Below, in pieces: positions 1 through 9,545 of a stretch of 64,000 nt of DNA. The position numbers and the translations under genes are program-made. The DNA comes from Pisolithus tinctorius (Eukaryota > Basidiomycota > Agaricomycetes > Boletales > Pisolithaceae), in assembly GCA_024663395.1 (NCBI GenBank), contig JANFAH010000005.1, forward strand, positions 620,001-684,000. The letters run 5' to 3'. How positions within the stretch are numbered: the first letter of the stretch is position 1; each line of letters starts with the position of its first letter. A model generated the notes under the pieces. That model was not told the origin of the DNA, searched no databases, and saw only the letters and a program-made list of their open reading frames with translations.

Positions 1-476
1 GTGCGGATGATGGAAGGGTGGGGCGGGCTGAATCTGGCATTTTGAAAGCAAAGAATTCTGCTGACACGGACGGTTTCTGTTGTTCGGAGGACGGGGCTGC
101 TTGAGGAGGGAGAGGGGATGCTGGGTCTGACGCTGGTGTTGCGCGGGACGACACCTTCCGTGATGCCCCGGGAACGTCACGGCCCGGCGAAGAGGGATTT
201 TGTGGAGGTGGGGCTGCTCTGATTTCTTCGTATTCTTGTAAGCGTGCGATGAGAGTAGGCTTGTTGCCCTTCCTGTGGATGAGACTTAGCGGTGGAATAA
301 TAATCCGAGAGGGGGAGGGAGAAGACGCACGTCGAGAGACCGCGCAGTTTGGCCTCCTTGCGAAGGGCTACGACGGTTTCGTTCTCCCATGTGCGGGACA
401 GTAAGACGGTGGAGACAAACGTCCTCTGCAACGACAGTCGCCGGGTCGCTGGCTGCAGAACCGAGCGCAGCAACAT
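1..476 (-). CDS. SAP-domain protein with mitochondrial presequence, 3' end cut by the window
   Basis: Spliced from exons 476-331 and 273 to beyond position 1, with a 57-nt GT...AG intron (330-274). The protein starts with a Arg/Leu/Ser-rich stretch without acidic residues (MLLRSVLQPATRRLSLQRTF), a typical mitochondrial import signal. It then shows a SAP-like helix-turn-helix: WENETVVALRKEAKLRGLST joined across the intron to KGNKPTLIARLQEYEE. SAP motifs normally bind DNA or RNA, so a role with mitochondrial nucleic acid is an inference. After residue 75 the chain becomes Pro/Ser/Ala-rich and runs off the window still open. ATG at 476 is the only start in frame that keeps the presequence. No stop codon is seen, so total length is unknown. 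The SAP call is moderate: the motif is short and I judge it by eye. Confidence 0.7.
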
Positions 477-830
477 GTTTCAAGGTCGACGCCCGAGGTC
501 AACTTGGTGGTGTCGTCAGTGAGTTGCCACGTGGAGATTACAGATCTGACAGTCCATCCCAGTAGTGACTAGTCCACGACAGACGACGACAACGACGGGT
601 CAAGGGCTCACACATACTGCGGAGATAATCACTAATACAGGGCTCCAGAAAAGCCTAGTCTAAGATCCGGTCTTACAGCCCAAAAAAATCCAGCTCCTGG
701 GCGTCTGATCTCGTCGTGGGTTGGACTGCCTCGTGTTTATGTGGCTGACCTTTTTCAAGGCCGATGACTCCTCGCCATCTGTCATCCTCTCTCTTCATTC
801 CCTTCCATCCGATTATTTACTCTCCCGGCC
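477..830. other. Intergenic region between two divergent genes
   Basis: No open frame with gene-like content on either strand. It must hold the promoters of the SAP gene (leftward) and of the gene starting at 831 (rightward). I see no clear TATA box or other motif. Confidence 0.5.
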
Positions 831-2728
831 ATGCTCCTCTCGCCTGCGTATGTTTTATACGCTTGCCAAGCCTTTCTCTTCGCTCCTCTGACTTTCTCAT
901 GTTTCCTCGTAGATCAACAAGTGCCAGCTTACCCTCCCAGTCATTCTGGGGTAAATTCAAGGGCAAAAAGAGCGACAAGGACAGCGAATACCGCGACAGG
1001 CAGTCACAAATGGCACTCGCCAGACAACGTCTGCTTACCCTCGCATACGATGATATGGAAACAGTCAGGGTTGTCAGTAGCCTTTTCCCTCTGCCCATCC
1101 ATCCCAGCGCGTCTAAACCTTCGTGGTGTCTATCTAGCTCCCCCCGAGTTACAATGTCAGTAACCTGCTCCAGGTCCTGTCTCCCGTTCTGACCTGCCCC
1201 ATATCTACTTAGGACTTGGAGGCCGTAGCCCGAGACTGGGCAAAACCGCCCCCTGATGCTATCTTCAGTCTCCGAGTCCCCACCGAATTTGCATCGCTAC
1301 ATGCCTCCGTAAGTATCTCAGTTTGCCGCTGATAATCAACTCCCTGACGTCACGACACAGCGGCTGGTTTCAGGGCCATACATCTACGTGTGTAATTTGT
1401 GATTTCCATCTTCGAGAGTCGGACACTGATCCCACGTTGCTGTCGCGTGGTTCTGAAACACATGTAGCTGACTGGCGAAGATTCTTATCAAATTGCGATA
1501 ATGGGTGTACAGGGTCTAAGGGTGGAGATCGTCAGCGACGCTCCGCCACCGCCGGATGAACCTCCGTGAGTGCGCTCGCTTGACTCTTGGCCTTATGAGC
1601 GTACTGAGATGTCGTCCCCAGCACACCTCCGTGAGTGTGGTCGATCGCGTTTTCCTGTCTCTACTCATGCGTCACAACACAGCCCCCCGCCAGTCACAGA
1701 GATGCCGGCCACTTTTAATCTGGAACTCGTTCCAGGACAACAAATTGCTCTGGAAACAACAGTTGCCTCTGCGGACGATGTAGACATGGCCCGCATGGAG
1801 GACGGCACCGTGGTCGACGGCTTGTTCTGGGGAAAACTTGTGATCGTCCACGCGGACAACAACCATTCCGTCGACTTCACTGGGACTCGAATGAATAATC
1901 CAGATATCACCCCCGAGTTCATGTTCGACTCAAAAGTTATGAGCAAGCTGGCCAGCGCTTCACGCCCTTCCCCCGCCAAGTGTCACCTCGTCCTTCTCGC
2001 ACCCGCTCAGCAATATTGTGATGTTATTCTTACTGTAAACCCACTCTGGAATCTTTCGATGGCGTGGCCCCCCGCCGAGAATGTAGGTGACCACAAACAC
2101 AAGTACTTCCTGCGAGTGCATCCTGGTGGCGCATTGGAACATTTCGAAAGCGAAATGGTCGTGACGTCATTATACTACGAGGCCCTGTAGGGGTTTTCTT
2201 TTGCTTTCCAGTCTTTCCTTTCGAAATTGACTCGGTCACTCTAGTCCGGACCCCGCGATGGTAGACCCCAACGAGTTTATCGCCCCTCGAAACGGTTTCG
2301 CTATGCCTTTCCGTGATTTCATCACTCACCTAATGAATGTGTTGGATCAACTTGGAATGTCCCTACACGCACGAACTAACTTTATCAAGTATGCCCCCTT
2401 CACTCTTGACGTCGTCTAGGCTCTAAACCCCCTTTACAGTAACAATCTTCATGCATTCTCGGCTCACAGAAATATCGCTTACCGTTTCCTTTCTCCAACC
2501 AAGATCGCCAATGCCATCGACATCTCTGTGACCGCTGACCCTTGCGTCTTCACTCGCCTCTTCCTCATCTTCCGCGGCATCTCCGATGATGACATTGGAT
2601 TGTTTGCGGGGGCTGGCGAAAAGGAGGCCAATACGCACAACTGGAGAGAGATCGTTGGATGGTCTGAGAACTCGAAGGATACATCGTTGTTCCGTGTCTT
2701 GGAAACTTCGATCTGGGAAATCACTTGA
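831..2728 (+). CDS. Conserved fungal protein of unknown function, 443 aa
   Basis: Nine exons: 831-847, 913-1069, 1213-1308, 1361-1391, 1481-1565, 1622-1630, 1683-2186, 2245-2388 and 2440-2728. They sum to 444 codons with all phases closing. Exon 6 is only 9 nt. The apparent stop at 2188-2190 is inside a 58-nt intron, which joins the two halves of the protein (SLYYEALPDPAMVDPNEF). From memory this resembles a widespread fungal family with a beta-rich N-terminal half ending in LEHFESEMVVTSLYYEA and a C-terminal half with PFRDFITHLMNVLDQLG, TARIFMLF-like CVFTRLFLIFRGI and FRVLETSIWEI. I know no function for it and see no signal peptide or membrane helix. Exon 3's acceptor and the long intron before it (1070-1212) are the least certain junctions. 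Confidence 0.75.
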
Positions 2729-3277
2729 ACGATAAAAAACTCCCATCATGCAGCTGGACTGCTAGCTCATTTTCACGTTCTTCTTTCCTCACTTGCTTCC
2801 ACAGGTACGATACTCCACACCATGTTGGCTTTTTTATATTCTTCTTTCACTGCGGTTCATACCTTAGATCACCATCGAGGCGTATTGATATCAATGTTCT
2901 GCTTTCATTGTTGCGCTAGTTGATTTGTCCATTCATGCTCCTCCTTGCACCCTCCGTGTGTTGTGCAGAGTTGAAAAATAGTGTTTTCCCTAGCCATTTC
3001 TCTGTTTTCTATCTTTTTCTCCCTCTCCTGACTGTATCCACAAGAGTTTTCATTTTCCGTCTTATGTCGACGAGTAGTAGGTACTGGAGTTCATATGCGC
3101 CCATGGCTGTTTTTTTTACACGAAATAAATGAAATGCTCTATGATTTGCATTGATAGGCCACCGTCATGGGTGAATGCATGACCAGTACACTTGCTCATA
3201 ATGCACAACTGTTTCTTTCCCTCATTGAATTTTTTTGCGGTACTAGATGTTAGTTTCTGCTGGTCCGACATTATGCA
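2729..3277. other. T-rich intergenic region
   Basis: Plus strand rich in T and CT runs, with no convincing coding frame. It probably contains the 3' end of the preceding gene. The left arm of an inverted repeat lies near its right end (see next entry). Confidence 0.5.
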
Positions 3278-3295
3278 TTACGAGCAAGTGTACTG
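3184..3295. repeat. Inverted repeat, 22-bp arms, 68-nt loop
   Basis: Positions 3184-3205 and 3274-3295 are reverse complements at 21 of 22 positions (one mismatch). An RNA from either strand would fold into a stem of about 22 bp. The right arm overlaps the 3' end of the weak leftward ORF. It could be a miniature element remnant or a transcript-end structure; nothing decides between these. Confidence 0.75.
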
Positions 3296-3601
3296 TATCT
3301 TGCGATTTCGCCATCCCCTGTCTAGATCTCGTGGCCGTGCCCTTGTCTTGCTCTCGGGTACTTGAACCTTGGGATTGTGGTAGATGCGGAGGTCGTAGGC
3401 AACTGCTAGCCCTGTGCCTGAGGTTGGAAATAGTGCTGCAAGAATGCCAAGTCCCAGCCAGAAGGTGGCCTTCACTGCGCTGCAGCAAAGCATGACGCGG
3501 ACTGGAACGCGACCACTCTGATGGCGCGAGACAGAAGGGGTGTATCTCATCAGATTTTCTTCTTCTTCGATGTTGTCGACCATATAGTGAGGAACAACCA
3601 T
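3278..3601 (-). CDS. Possible small membrane protein, 107 aa, unrecognised
   Basis: Open frame from ATG 3601 to stop 3278. It contains one hydrophobic stretch (KATFWLGLGILAALFPTSG) and a basic, Arg/Lys-rich C-terminus. The frame is open further upstream without another ATG, so it could be the last exon of a longer gene. I recognise no family. Codon use is not clearly gene-like and the inverted repeat overlaps its end, so it may be chance. Confidence 0.25.
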   Translation of the reverse strand: MVVPHYMVDNIEEEENLMRYTPSVSRHQSGRVPVRVMLCCSAVKATFWLGLGILAALFPTSGTGLAVAYDLRIYHNPKVQVPESKTRARPRDLDRGWRNRKIQYTCS

Positions 3602-4809
3602 ACACCATCGTATCGCAAAAGAGCGGCTAGAGTATGGTCGCCTGTATTGACAGTACTTCGTGTTAAGGCTTCCGGTGAAGAGCAAGTCCGCGGCCCAGGC
3701 AGGTCCGGAGATGTAACAGACTAGTTCATTGACGCTGCGAGTCGCTCGGGTCGGCGCAACTAAATGCAGTCGCTAGAGACAATAAAGTGATGAGAAACCA
3801 TCAGATGGAACTCTCTAGAGATAAATGCTGAAACGCCAAGGATGTCAGCAAAATTGGGACAAGTCGACAGAGCTAGGCAAAAAAAAAGCTAGTGCGCTAC
3901 GGGTTTCGACATGAACGCCGCCAACTATGGCCTTACGGTTTTATGTCGTGCAAAGTTGCAACCAAACCTTCAGATTCAAGATTTGCGCCAAGCGTATGCA
4001 GCAACGTAACAGGCCCTCGATCCATCCCCTCAGAGCTGCGGTCGTCGGATCCGCATGCTCAAGATACGCCATAGGACTGGGCAGGGTCAGGTTTCCGTCG
4101 CTCATTACCAGACCTGAAAAAGTCTAGAAGATTGGTTACCGTACCTGTTCATATGGAGGCAGAGTCCTTTCCCGAGCCGATCGCCGATGAGCAAGTAGCC
4201 TAGGACGGGGTCCTGGGACGTGTTTTGTTAATTGTCTCCGCGCATCGCGCGAATAATTCCAATGGAGCCAACTGGATGGTCAAACGGTCACCGGTTACTC
4301 TTTGGCAGCCGTGGCAGAGCGCCCGGGATAAGCGTACCGCATGCGGTCTGCTAGAGAAAAACACATTAGCAAGAGCTCATTGATACCGAGGTGAATCGAT
4401 GCATACCAATACTTGAGGCATCGTGATGGACCGTGGCGAAGACAGATGAATCGACGACGGATGGATCATAACGACAGGCCCCACCACAGAATTAGTTTAC
4501 CCATGCAAGTATCCAATGAACATCGACTGAGGCATTTTAGAACGAAGATGCAGAAGAGAATCCTAAAGTCCTATTCGAATAGTCATAAACACTTCTCTAC
4601 AAGTAACGCATCTATTTACATACCGTTGTACATGAGCGTCGCGTTAATATATGCATTAAGGGCAAAGTCATAGGAAGAAGTGCGAGTGGTGTGTAGTCGA
4701 TAGTCTATATACAGAATGCCGAGCACGGTCCAAGAAATGATGATGATGATGCAGGGTCTTGTGCACGACATTGTCAAAGCTAAGCCAGCTCCAAAATCTA
4801 GGATGAATG
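3602..4809. other. Region without recognisable gene
   Basis: About 1.2 kb. Short open frames on both strands show no family signature, no consistent splice pattern and no long hydrophobic or low-complexity segment. The left part may carry the promoter of the weak leftward ORF, and the right part the 3' UTR of the adenylate kinase ending at 4810. Confidence 0.4.
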
Positions 4810-5910
4810 CTAAAGCGACGATCTAACTTGCATCTGTCCCGGCAATCGTGCGCGGGTCGGTGGACGTTCACGAACTGTAAGGAAGGATTCACGAACGACA
4901 CTGTCGAGCGTGGGCCACAACAGGTTTACATCGCCATCCAAGTTTAGCAAACGAGTGGCATGGGGTGAGCGGGATGCGTAGTAGTAGAGCAGTGGCGACG
5001 TTTGCGCATAATAGTGGTCTAACCGTCGAGAAAATATCTCCTGTTGTCACAAACGCACGTGAGCATCGTCCACGTTCGAATGGAAATTACACTTCTACGC
5101 ACGGGAGTGTCATCGGGCCGCTTTGTTAAGGGTTCTCCTGTCACGTCATCAAATCCTGGAACTTTGGGAGGTTTGTATGATGTACTATAAACGCGGCCGG
5201 AAGGGATGTGAACCCATCGATCGGCTATCCAGTCCAGAATGACGTCGTCCCGGATATCGACATTTACGACGAGGCTGACTGGGAGATTGCGTTTTCTGCG
5301 AATTCATGGTTCAGCATCGTGTTAGGAATTAGATTGCTATAGATTTGCTCACCCCAAGTAGTTATCTAGAAGTCTGCCTTGACGTTGCGTTCGAGGGAAG
5401 CCATCGAGAATCCAATTCTGCGGTGGCAAGTGAGTTTCTTTGGTCGCGTGGCAAGTTGGTTCACAACGTGCCTTGTTTCTGAGTGTGTCGAGTTCCTGCG
5501 CGACGAGATCGAGCACGAGCTCATCGGGTAGGAGGCCACCTCTTGCGACTATCTCTTCTGCCTCCTTTCCGATATCGGTCCTGATCAACGTATCAACAAC
5601 CGCATTATCTATGATAAGCATTGCAGATCCCCCACCTTTCCAATATGTGTTTGCGGAGAAGATCGCCAGTAGAAACAGAATATATATCGTATTTGTCGGT
5701 CAGTTTCGAAGCGAGTGTACCTTTGCCAGCACAAGGCTTTCCAAAAATCAGCATTCGCAAAGAGGGGTTGGCGTCTCTTGGTGTCCCTTCCGCTCCAGGG
5801 AGGTTCATGTAAATTGGCAGTGTCTGCGTAGTTCCCGCCACATTGCTCACCGACCGCACCCAGGTGCGGCAGCGATGTCGCGCAACAGACTTGACGAGGG
5901 AGAAAGACAT
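4810..5910 (-). CDS. Adenylate kinase paralogue B, mitochondrial GTP:AMP phosphotransferase type, 290 aa
   Basis: Exons 5910-5636, 5580-5472, 5417-5353, 5295-5103 and 5040-4810. The family transfers phosphate from GTP or ATP to AMP. An N-terminal stretch without acidic residues (MSFSLVKSVARHRCRTWVRS) suggests mitochondrial import. The P-loop reads GKPCAGKGT, where most family members have GxPGxGKGT: a conserved Gly is Cys here. The NMP-binding part (TDIGKEAEEIVARGGLLP), NWILDGFPRT and the LID with DRWVHIPSGRVY follow in order. Exons 2, 3 and 4 are 109, 65 and 193 nt, exactly as in copy A at 6541-7661. Intron 2 (5471-5418) starts with GC; if it were retained, 18 in-frame codons would be added. 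The C-terminus is shorter than in copy A. Likely a diverged tandem duplicate, perhaps with altered activity. Confidence 0.85.
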
Positions 5911-6031
5911 CGTGTGGGAGGGAGGTATAGAATTAAAGGAGTCGCAAAATATAGGGTGAAGAGGGGCCGGGCGAGTTATTTATGTAAAGCGTTTTTAAAA
6001 TCGAGAACGACCTTCGCGAAATGAGGGTGTT

Positions 6032-6331
6032 TCAAGGTGGTGCGGCTAACGCATGTCTATGTGGAATGATACCAAAACGACGCAAAAGGCGGGCGGCCCA
6101 GCGGATGAATTGCGACTGCCCACTCGGTGGTTGTGGCAGAGCCACCTGGTCAAAGACCGCTTCTTTTAGTTCCGTCAGGGTATAAACGCACAAGGTTTCC
6201 GCCCGTCGATGAGCTCCTTCGAGAATAACACTGCGGTCGAGTCGTGCCAGAGTGTCAACGTTCAACAAACGTGTGCACTGGATCCCCGGGTCTTGTAAGA
6301 TCCTGAGACCAAATGCTCCACAGTACCACAT
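6032..6331 (-). CDS. Possible small protein between the two adenylate kinases, unrecognised
   Basis: Open frame from ATG 6331 to stop 6032, 99 aa; the frame continues open upstream for 14 more codons. Amino-acid content looks protein-like (for example LDRSVILEGAHRRAETLCVY), and it could be the last exon of a short gene, but I found no matching upstream exon. No domain is recognised. It is on the same strand as both kinases and sits in the spacer between them. Confidence 0.3.
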   Translation of the reverse strand: MWYCGAFGLRILQDPGIQCTRLLNVDTLARLDRSVILEGAHRRAETLCVYTLTELKEAVFDQVALPQPPSGQSQFIRWAARLLRRFGIIPHRHALAAPP

Positions 6332-6540
6332 AACAGGCTGTGCCTCAAGCTCAAGGTTTGCTCGCTTGGGCAAGTCCGTTAACGCTCATTGTTGTACTTT
6401 ATATATTAGCTTGATGGAACGTATGTTGTACAAGTACAGGTCCAGGCATCAAATCAAACAATGGTGGCTAACAATAGTCAGAACACAGAGTTGTTGAAGG
6501 ACATAGCCACCAATCCGGAGGTTCACCCTCTACCAGTCGT

Positions 6541-7661
6541 TCACACCTTCGTTGACCAAGCTTCCTCCCCCGTCATGAATGTGTCACCGAGACTGTGTTG
6601 TCTCCGGGCTGCGGCACGCTCCCGAAGGTTCGGAAAAGAAGAGTGAACAACTGCCTCGAGCTTCGGCCAAATCTCATCGGAGGTCTTGCCCTGTAAAGTA
6701 ACCATCCGTGTGGACACGGGTTTTGAAGCGTAGTACGAGATCAATGGGGACGTCGACTCATGGAATTGTTTCAGACGACGCGCGAAAATTTCCTGCAGAA
6801 CCGGGTTAGTGATTTACCGTGTACATCGCCAGGCGCACTCACGGGATTATCGTCTGGCCTCTTTGTGAGAGGTTCGCCCGTCTCGTCATCGAATCCATCA
6901 ACTTTCGGACGATTATACGACATATTGTATACACGCCCAGATGGTAGGTGCACCCATCTATCTGATATCCTGCTCAGGATAACCTCGTCAGCGACGTCAA
7001 GGTTTATCACCAAGCTCAATGGGGTATTTTGTGCCCTGTAATGGCTCTGGTCAAACTACACGTCAACTTCTGTCTCACTGAAGCCACGCACTGTAAATGG
7101 GTATCCAGAAGCTTCCCTTGGTTGAGAGTTCGAGGAAAACCATCTAGTATCCAGTGCTACGAGGAACGTTATTCGGGCACAAATCATTGCGAGGATTCAC
7201 GTCAAGTACCAACCCTGTTACGCAGTGCGTCGAGCTTGCTGGTGACCACCTGGAGCATAATCTCATCAGGGACTAAACCGCCTTGTGCAACAATGCTTTC
7301 TGCTTGCCGCCCTACAGCTGTCCTGGATGTCTCACCTATCAAGGAACTTGTTGCATGGCACACGCAAGACCATAGCTCACCTCTCGGCTATATGTTGACG
7401 GAGAAGGTCGCCGGTGGACAGAGACATTACATCGTACTTCTTCACGAGTCTCGACGATAGAGTCCCCTTGCCTGAGCCAGGCTTCCCAAACATAACCATG
7501 CGTAGCACCTTGGCTTCATGATCGCTTCCTAGGCCTGTCCTGTGGAGAGAGAACGGCAGTGCCTTGGCTGCTGAAGCGGTGTGGGCTATGGATCGTAGAG
7601 CTCTCTGGGACGTCGAATCAACAAGTCCTATGCATGGGAGAGCAGAAAGGAGGATGGGCAT
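6541..7661 (-). CDS. ADK2: Adenylate kinase paralogue A, mitochondrial GTP:AMP phosphotransferase type, 299 aa
   Basis: Exons 7661-7381, 7322-7214, 7156-7092, 7035-6843 and 6792-6541. It has the canonical P-loop GKPGSGKGT near residue 59, then LSTGDLLRQHI, VAQGGLVPDEI, HWILDGFPRT and a full LID domain (SDRWVHLPSGRVYNMSYNRP ... GEPLTKRPDDNPEIFARRL). This LID type, without the four zinc-binding Cys, is that of the matrix AK3/Adk2 group, which recycles AMP with GTP in mitochondria. The N-terminal 50 residues contain many Arg and Ser and few acids, consistent with import. All four introns are at the same position and phase as in copy B downstream, so the pair arose by tandem duplication of an already intron-bearing gene. 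Symbol is by family resemblance. Confidence 0.9.
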
Positions 7662-7809
7662 AAGTGGTCGTTAGGAGGAGGACCTGGCTAGAGAGCAGGT
7701 GGTGTCTTAAATCCGCAACTGCCCACCTACATAAATGTGTTAGCGAGTAATCATGCGATGTTTGACAAATTAGTTGAAAGATAAGCGCTAAGCGCCATTA
7801 GTCACTGAC

Positions 7810-8226
7810 TCACTCGGGTCTAGTCCAACTTGAAGGTCGGAGGTGGTGATGTCGACGAATGTGCCTGAGGAGTCTGAGTGTGGGGTGGAGTGACGGCGAG
7901 TGTAGCCCTATTTGACAGACCACGAACGTTTTGAAATTCACTGCAACGTCACAGGGACCTGATTTAATGTTGAAGATTGGGAAGAGACGAACATGGTTCG
8001 AATCTAAACCACCGTGGTACATGTATACTTCAACTTGGCCGCCCGTTCCTCGACTTGCGAAAGGGTAACCTGGCTCCATGACTTGCAGCCTTCTGCAAGA
8101 ATGTTGTTCTGACTCTATCCGCATTATGGTAAATGGCTGATGTCCCGCCTCCAGAATATCAGTATCTGACAGATTCCTTGGAAATATCGCCATCGGGTTG
8201 GCCATGTGATACATGATCTCAGGCAT
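7810..8226 (-). CDS. Hypothetical protein, 138 aa, unrecognised
   Basis: Open frame from ATG 8226 to stop 7810. The middle reads like a real protein (YPFASRGTGGQVEVYMYHGG, FPIFNIKSGPCDVAVNFKTF), while the last 35 residues are His/Arg-rich and may be intron or UTR read through. No family recognised. It lies upstream of adenylate kinase A on the same strand, 148 bp from that gene's start. Confidence 0.35.
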   Translation of the reverse strand: MPEIMYHMANPMAIFPRNLSDTDILEAGHQPFTIMRIESEQHSCRRLQVMEPGYPFASRGTGGQVEVYMYHGGLDSNHVRLFPIFNIKSGPCDVAVNFKTFVVCQIGLHSPSLHPTLRLLRHIRRHHHLRPSSWTRPE

Positions 8227-8493
8227 AGATCCCGGGCCCCTCGTGATCAACTGCAGTCCCGGTTCAACCGTTCCTGATTCCTGGGCGTTGAAGTGACCAG
8301 TTGAGGTACGGGCTCTTCAGTTTCATCTACATACCTAACCCGAATGTGCGTTGCGGCTACTCACCGGACCCCGTCGCTGCGGCTGCCAGCCAACTGGCGC
8401 TGTAGTGGAATATAAATATCGCCAGTTGCGGAACGTATTTAGGCGTGGATGTCTGAGCAGTGAGCAGACAGAGCCCCGATTTCTCTGCACGAG

Positions 8494-9132
8494 ATGAAAT
8501 TATCTGCAACTGCACTCTTCCTTGGCCTGGTCTCCGCCGTTCTTGGCCAGGAAACGCTCACGATCAACACTCCGTATGTGTATCTGATATTCGGTCTTTA
8601 CCCTTTTATTTGACCTCCCACGTAGGTCTGCCGCTTATTATTGCGAGCCATTGCTCATTACATGGGCAGGAGGCGTAGGTGAGTATGCCCTCAGAGCATT
8701 TCCTTTGCAGTTTGTTGACAATCTACATTAGGACCCTTCTCCTTGGTGCGTACTCGACTCTCAAATTTCAGGTTTCCATCACGGAATTCATATACCGTAC
8801 ATCACTTATAGGGGTAAGCCTTGATGCATTGACGCATGACATTTTCCTCTGCATGACACAGCCTACGCAGATATCTTATCGCGGGAACTACCCCGATCCC
8901 CGGTCATGAGTGGTTTGCAGCAGGGCTTACTGGCGATTCGTACGATTGGACTGTTTCCGTCTCTTACTGCGAGTGCCCTCCTTTCATGCCATTGGTTGAT
9001 GCTCACAGTCTACCAGACACCCCCATTGCCCTAGTAGTTCAAGACAGTACGGGTGCAGTTGCTGAGTCCGGAACTTTCTATGTGGATTACGGAAGTGGGG
9101 ACCTTTTTTATATGATGTATAACTGGAGCTGA
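8494..9132 (+). CDS. Small secreted protein, about 150-170 aa; middle exons unresolved
   Basis: Starts with a clear signal peptide (MKLSATALFLGLVSAVLGQE). Exons 8494-8573 and 8626-8674/8678 are well supported and lead to INTPSAAYYCEPLLITWAGG. The last exon, ending at stop 9130-9132, encodes IAGTTPIPGHEWFAAG ... GDSYDWTVSVSYCECPPF ... VVQDSTGAVAESGTFYV. This pattern (Cys, TW.GG, then a Ser/Thr-rich beta segment with D.TG) is common in Agaricomycete secreted and GPI-type cell-surface proteins. The junctions between about 8674 and 8870 are not settled: one choice uses a 14-nt exon (8732-8745), and not all phases fit well. A splicing error or a small mutation here cannot be excluded. Function unknown; extracellular or wall location is inferred. 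Confidence 0.6.
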
Positions 9133-9545
9133 TCCTGTTTATCAGCTTGCTCTTAAGCAACGCGAACAGTCATACCGCAAGTCTCTAAGTAACTGAATCG
9201 GCAGAACTAAACTCCCTTCCGTAGCGAATAAATATTTTATTCAGATGGAAGCTCCGCAGCGACATTCGTTTCAATTCTCAGAAGGTCATCTACGTGTGAG
9301 GTCAGTATCGACGCAGCACAGATCGTAGAGACGAAATCAAAAAGACTCTGAATCGAAGCACGTGTGCGCCATAACCAACAACACGTGGTGTCCAGGCTCT
9401 GTCGCACCAGTCTCGCTTTGGTCATTCCCCTCACCTGGCAGCTCTCGAGTGACCAAACTGGCCTTTATTTCAAAGTGCCAGCGTGAAGGCCTTCTTCGTT
9501 ATCTCCACTGACTTCTAAACAGGGTGATTGTATCCCATTGTGAAC
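9133..9545. other. Intergenic region
   Basis: Holds the 3' end of the secreted-protein gene and the promoter of the next gene. A 65-codon leftward frame at 9237-9434 has no gene-like features. Confidence 0.4.

Noticed and set aside
2187..2190. Stop codon dividing two adjacent genes
   Set aside because: A 58-nt GT...AG intron removes it and joins two halves that belong together in the remembered family; the full nine-exon model closes at 444 codons.
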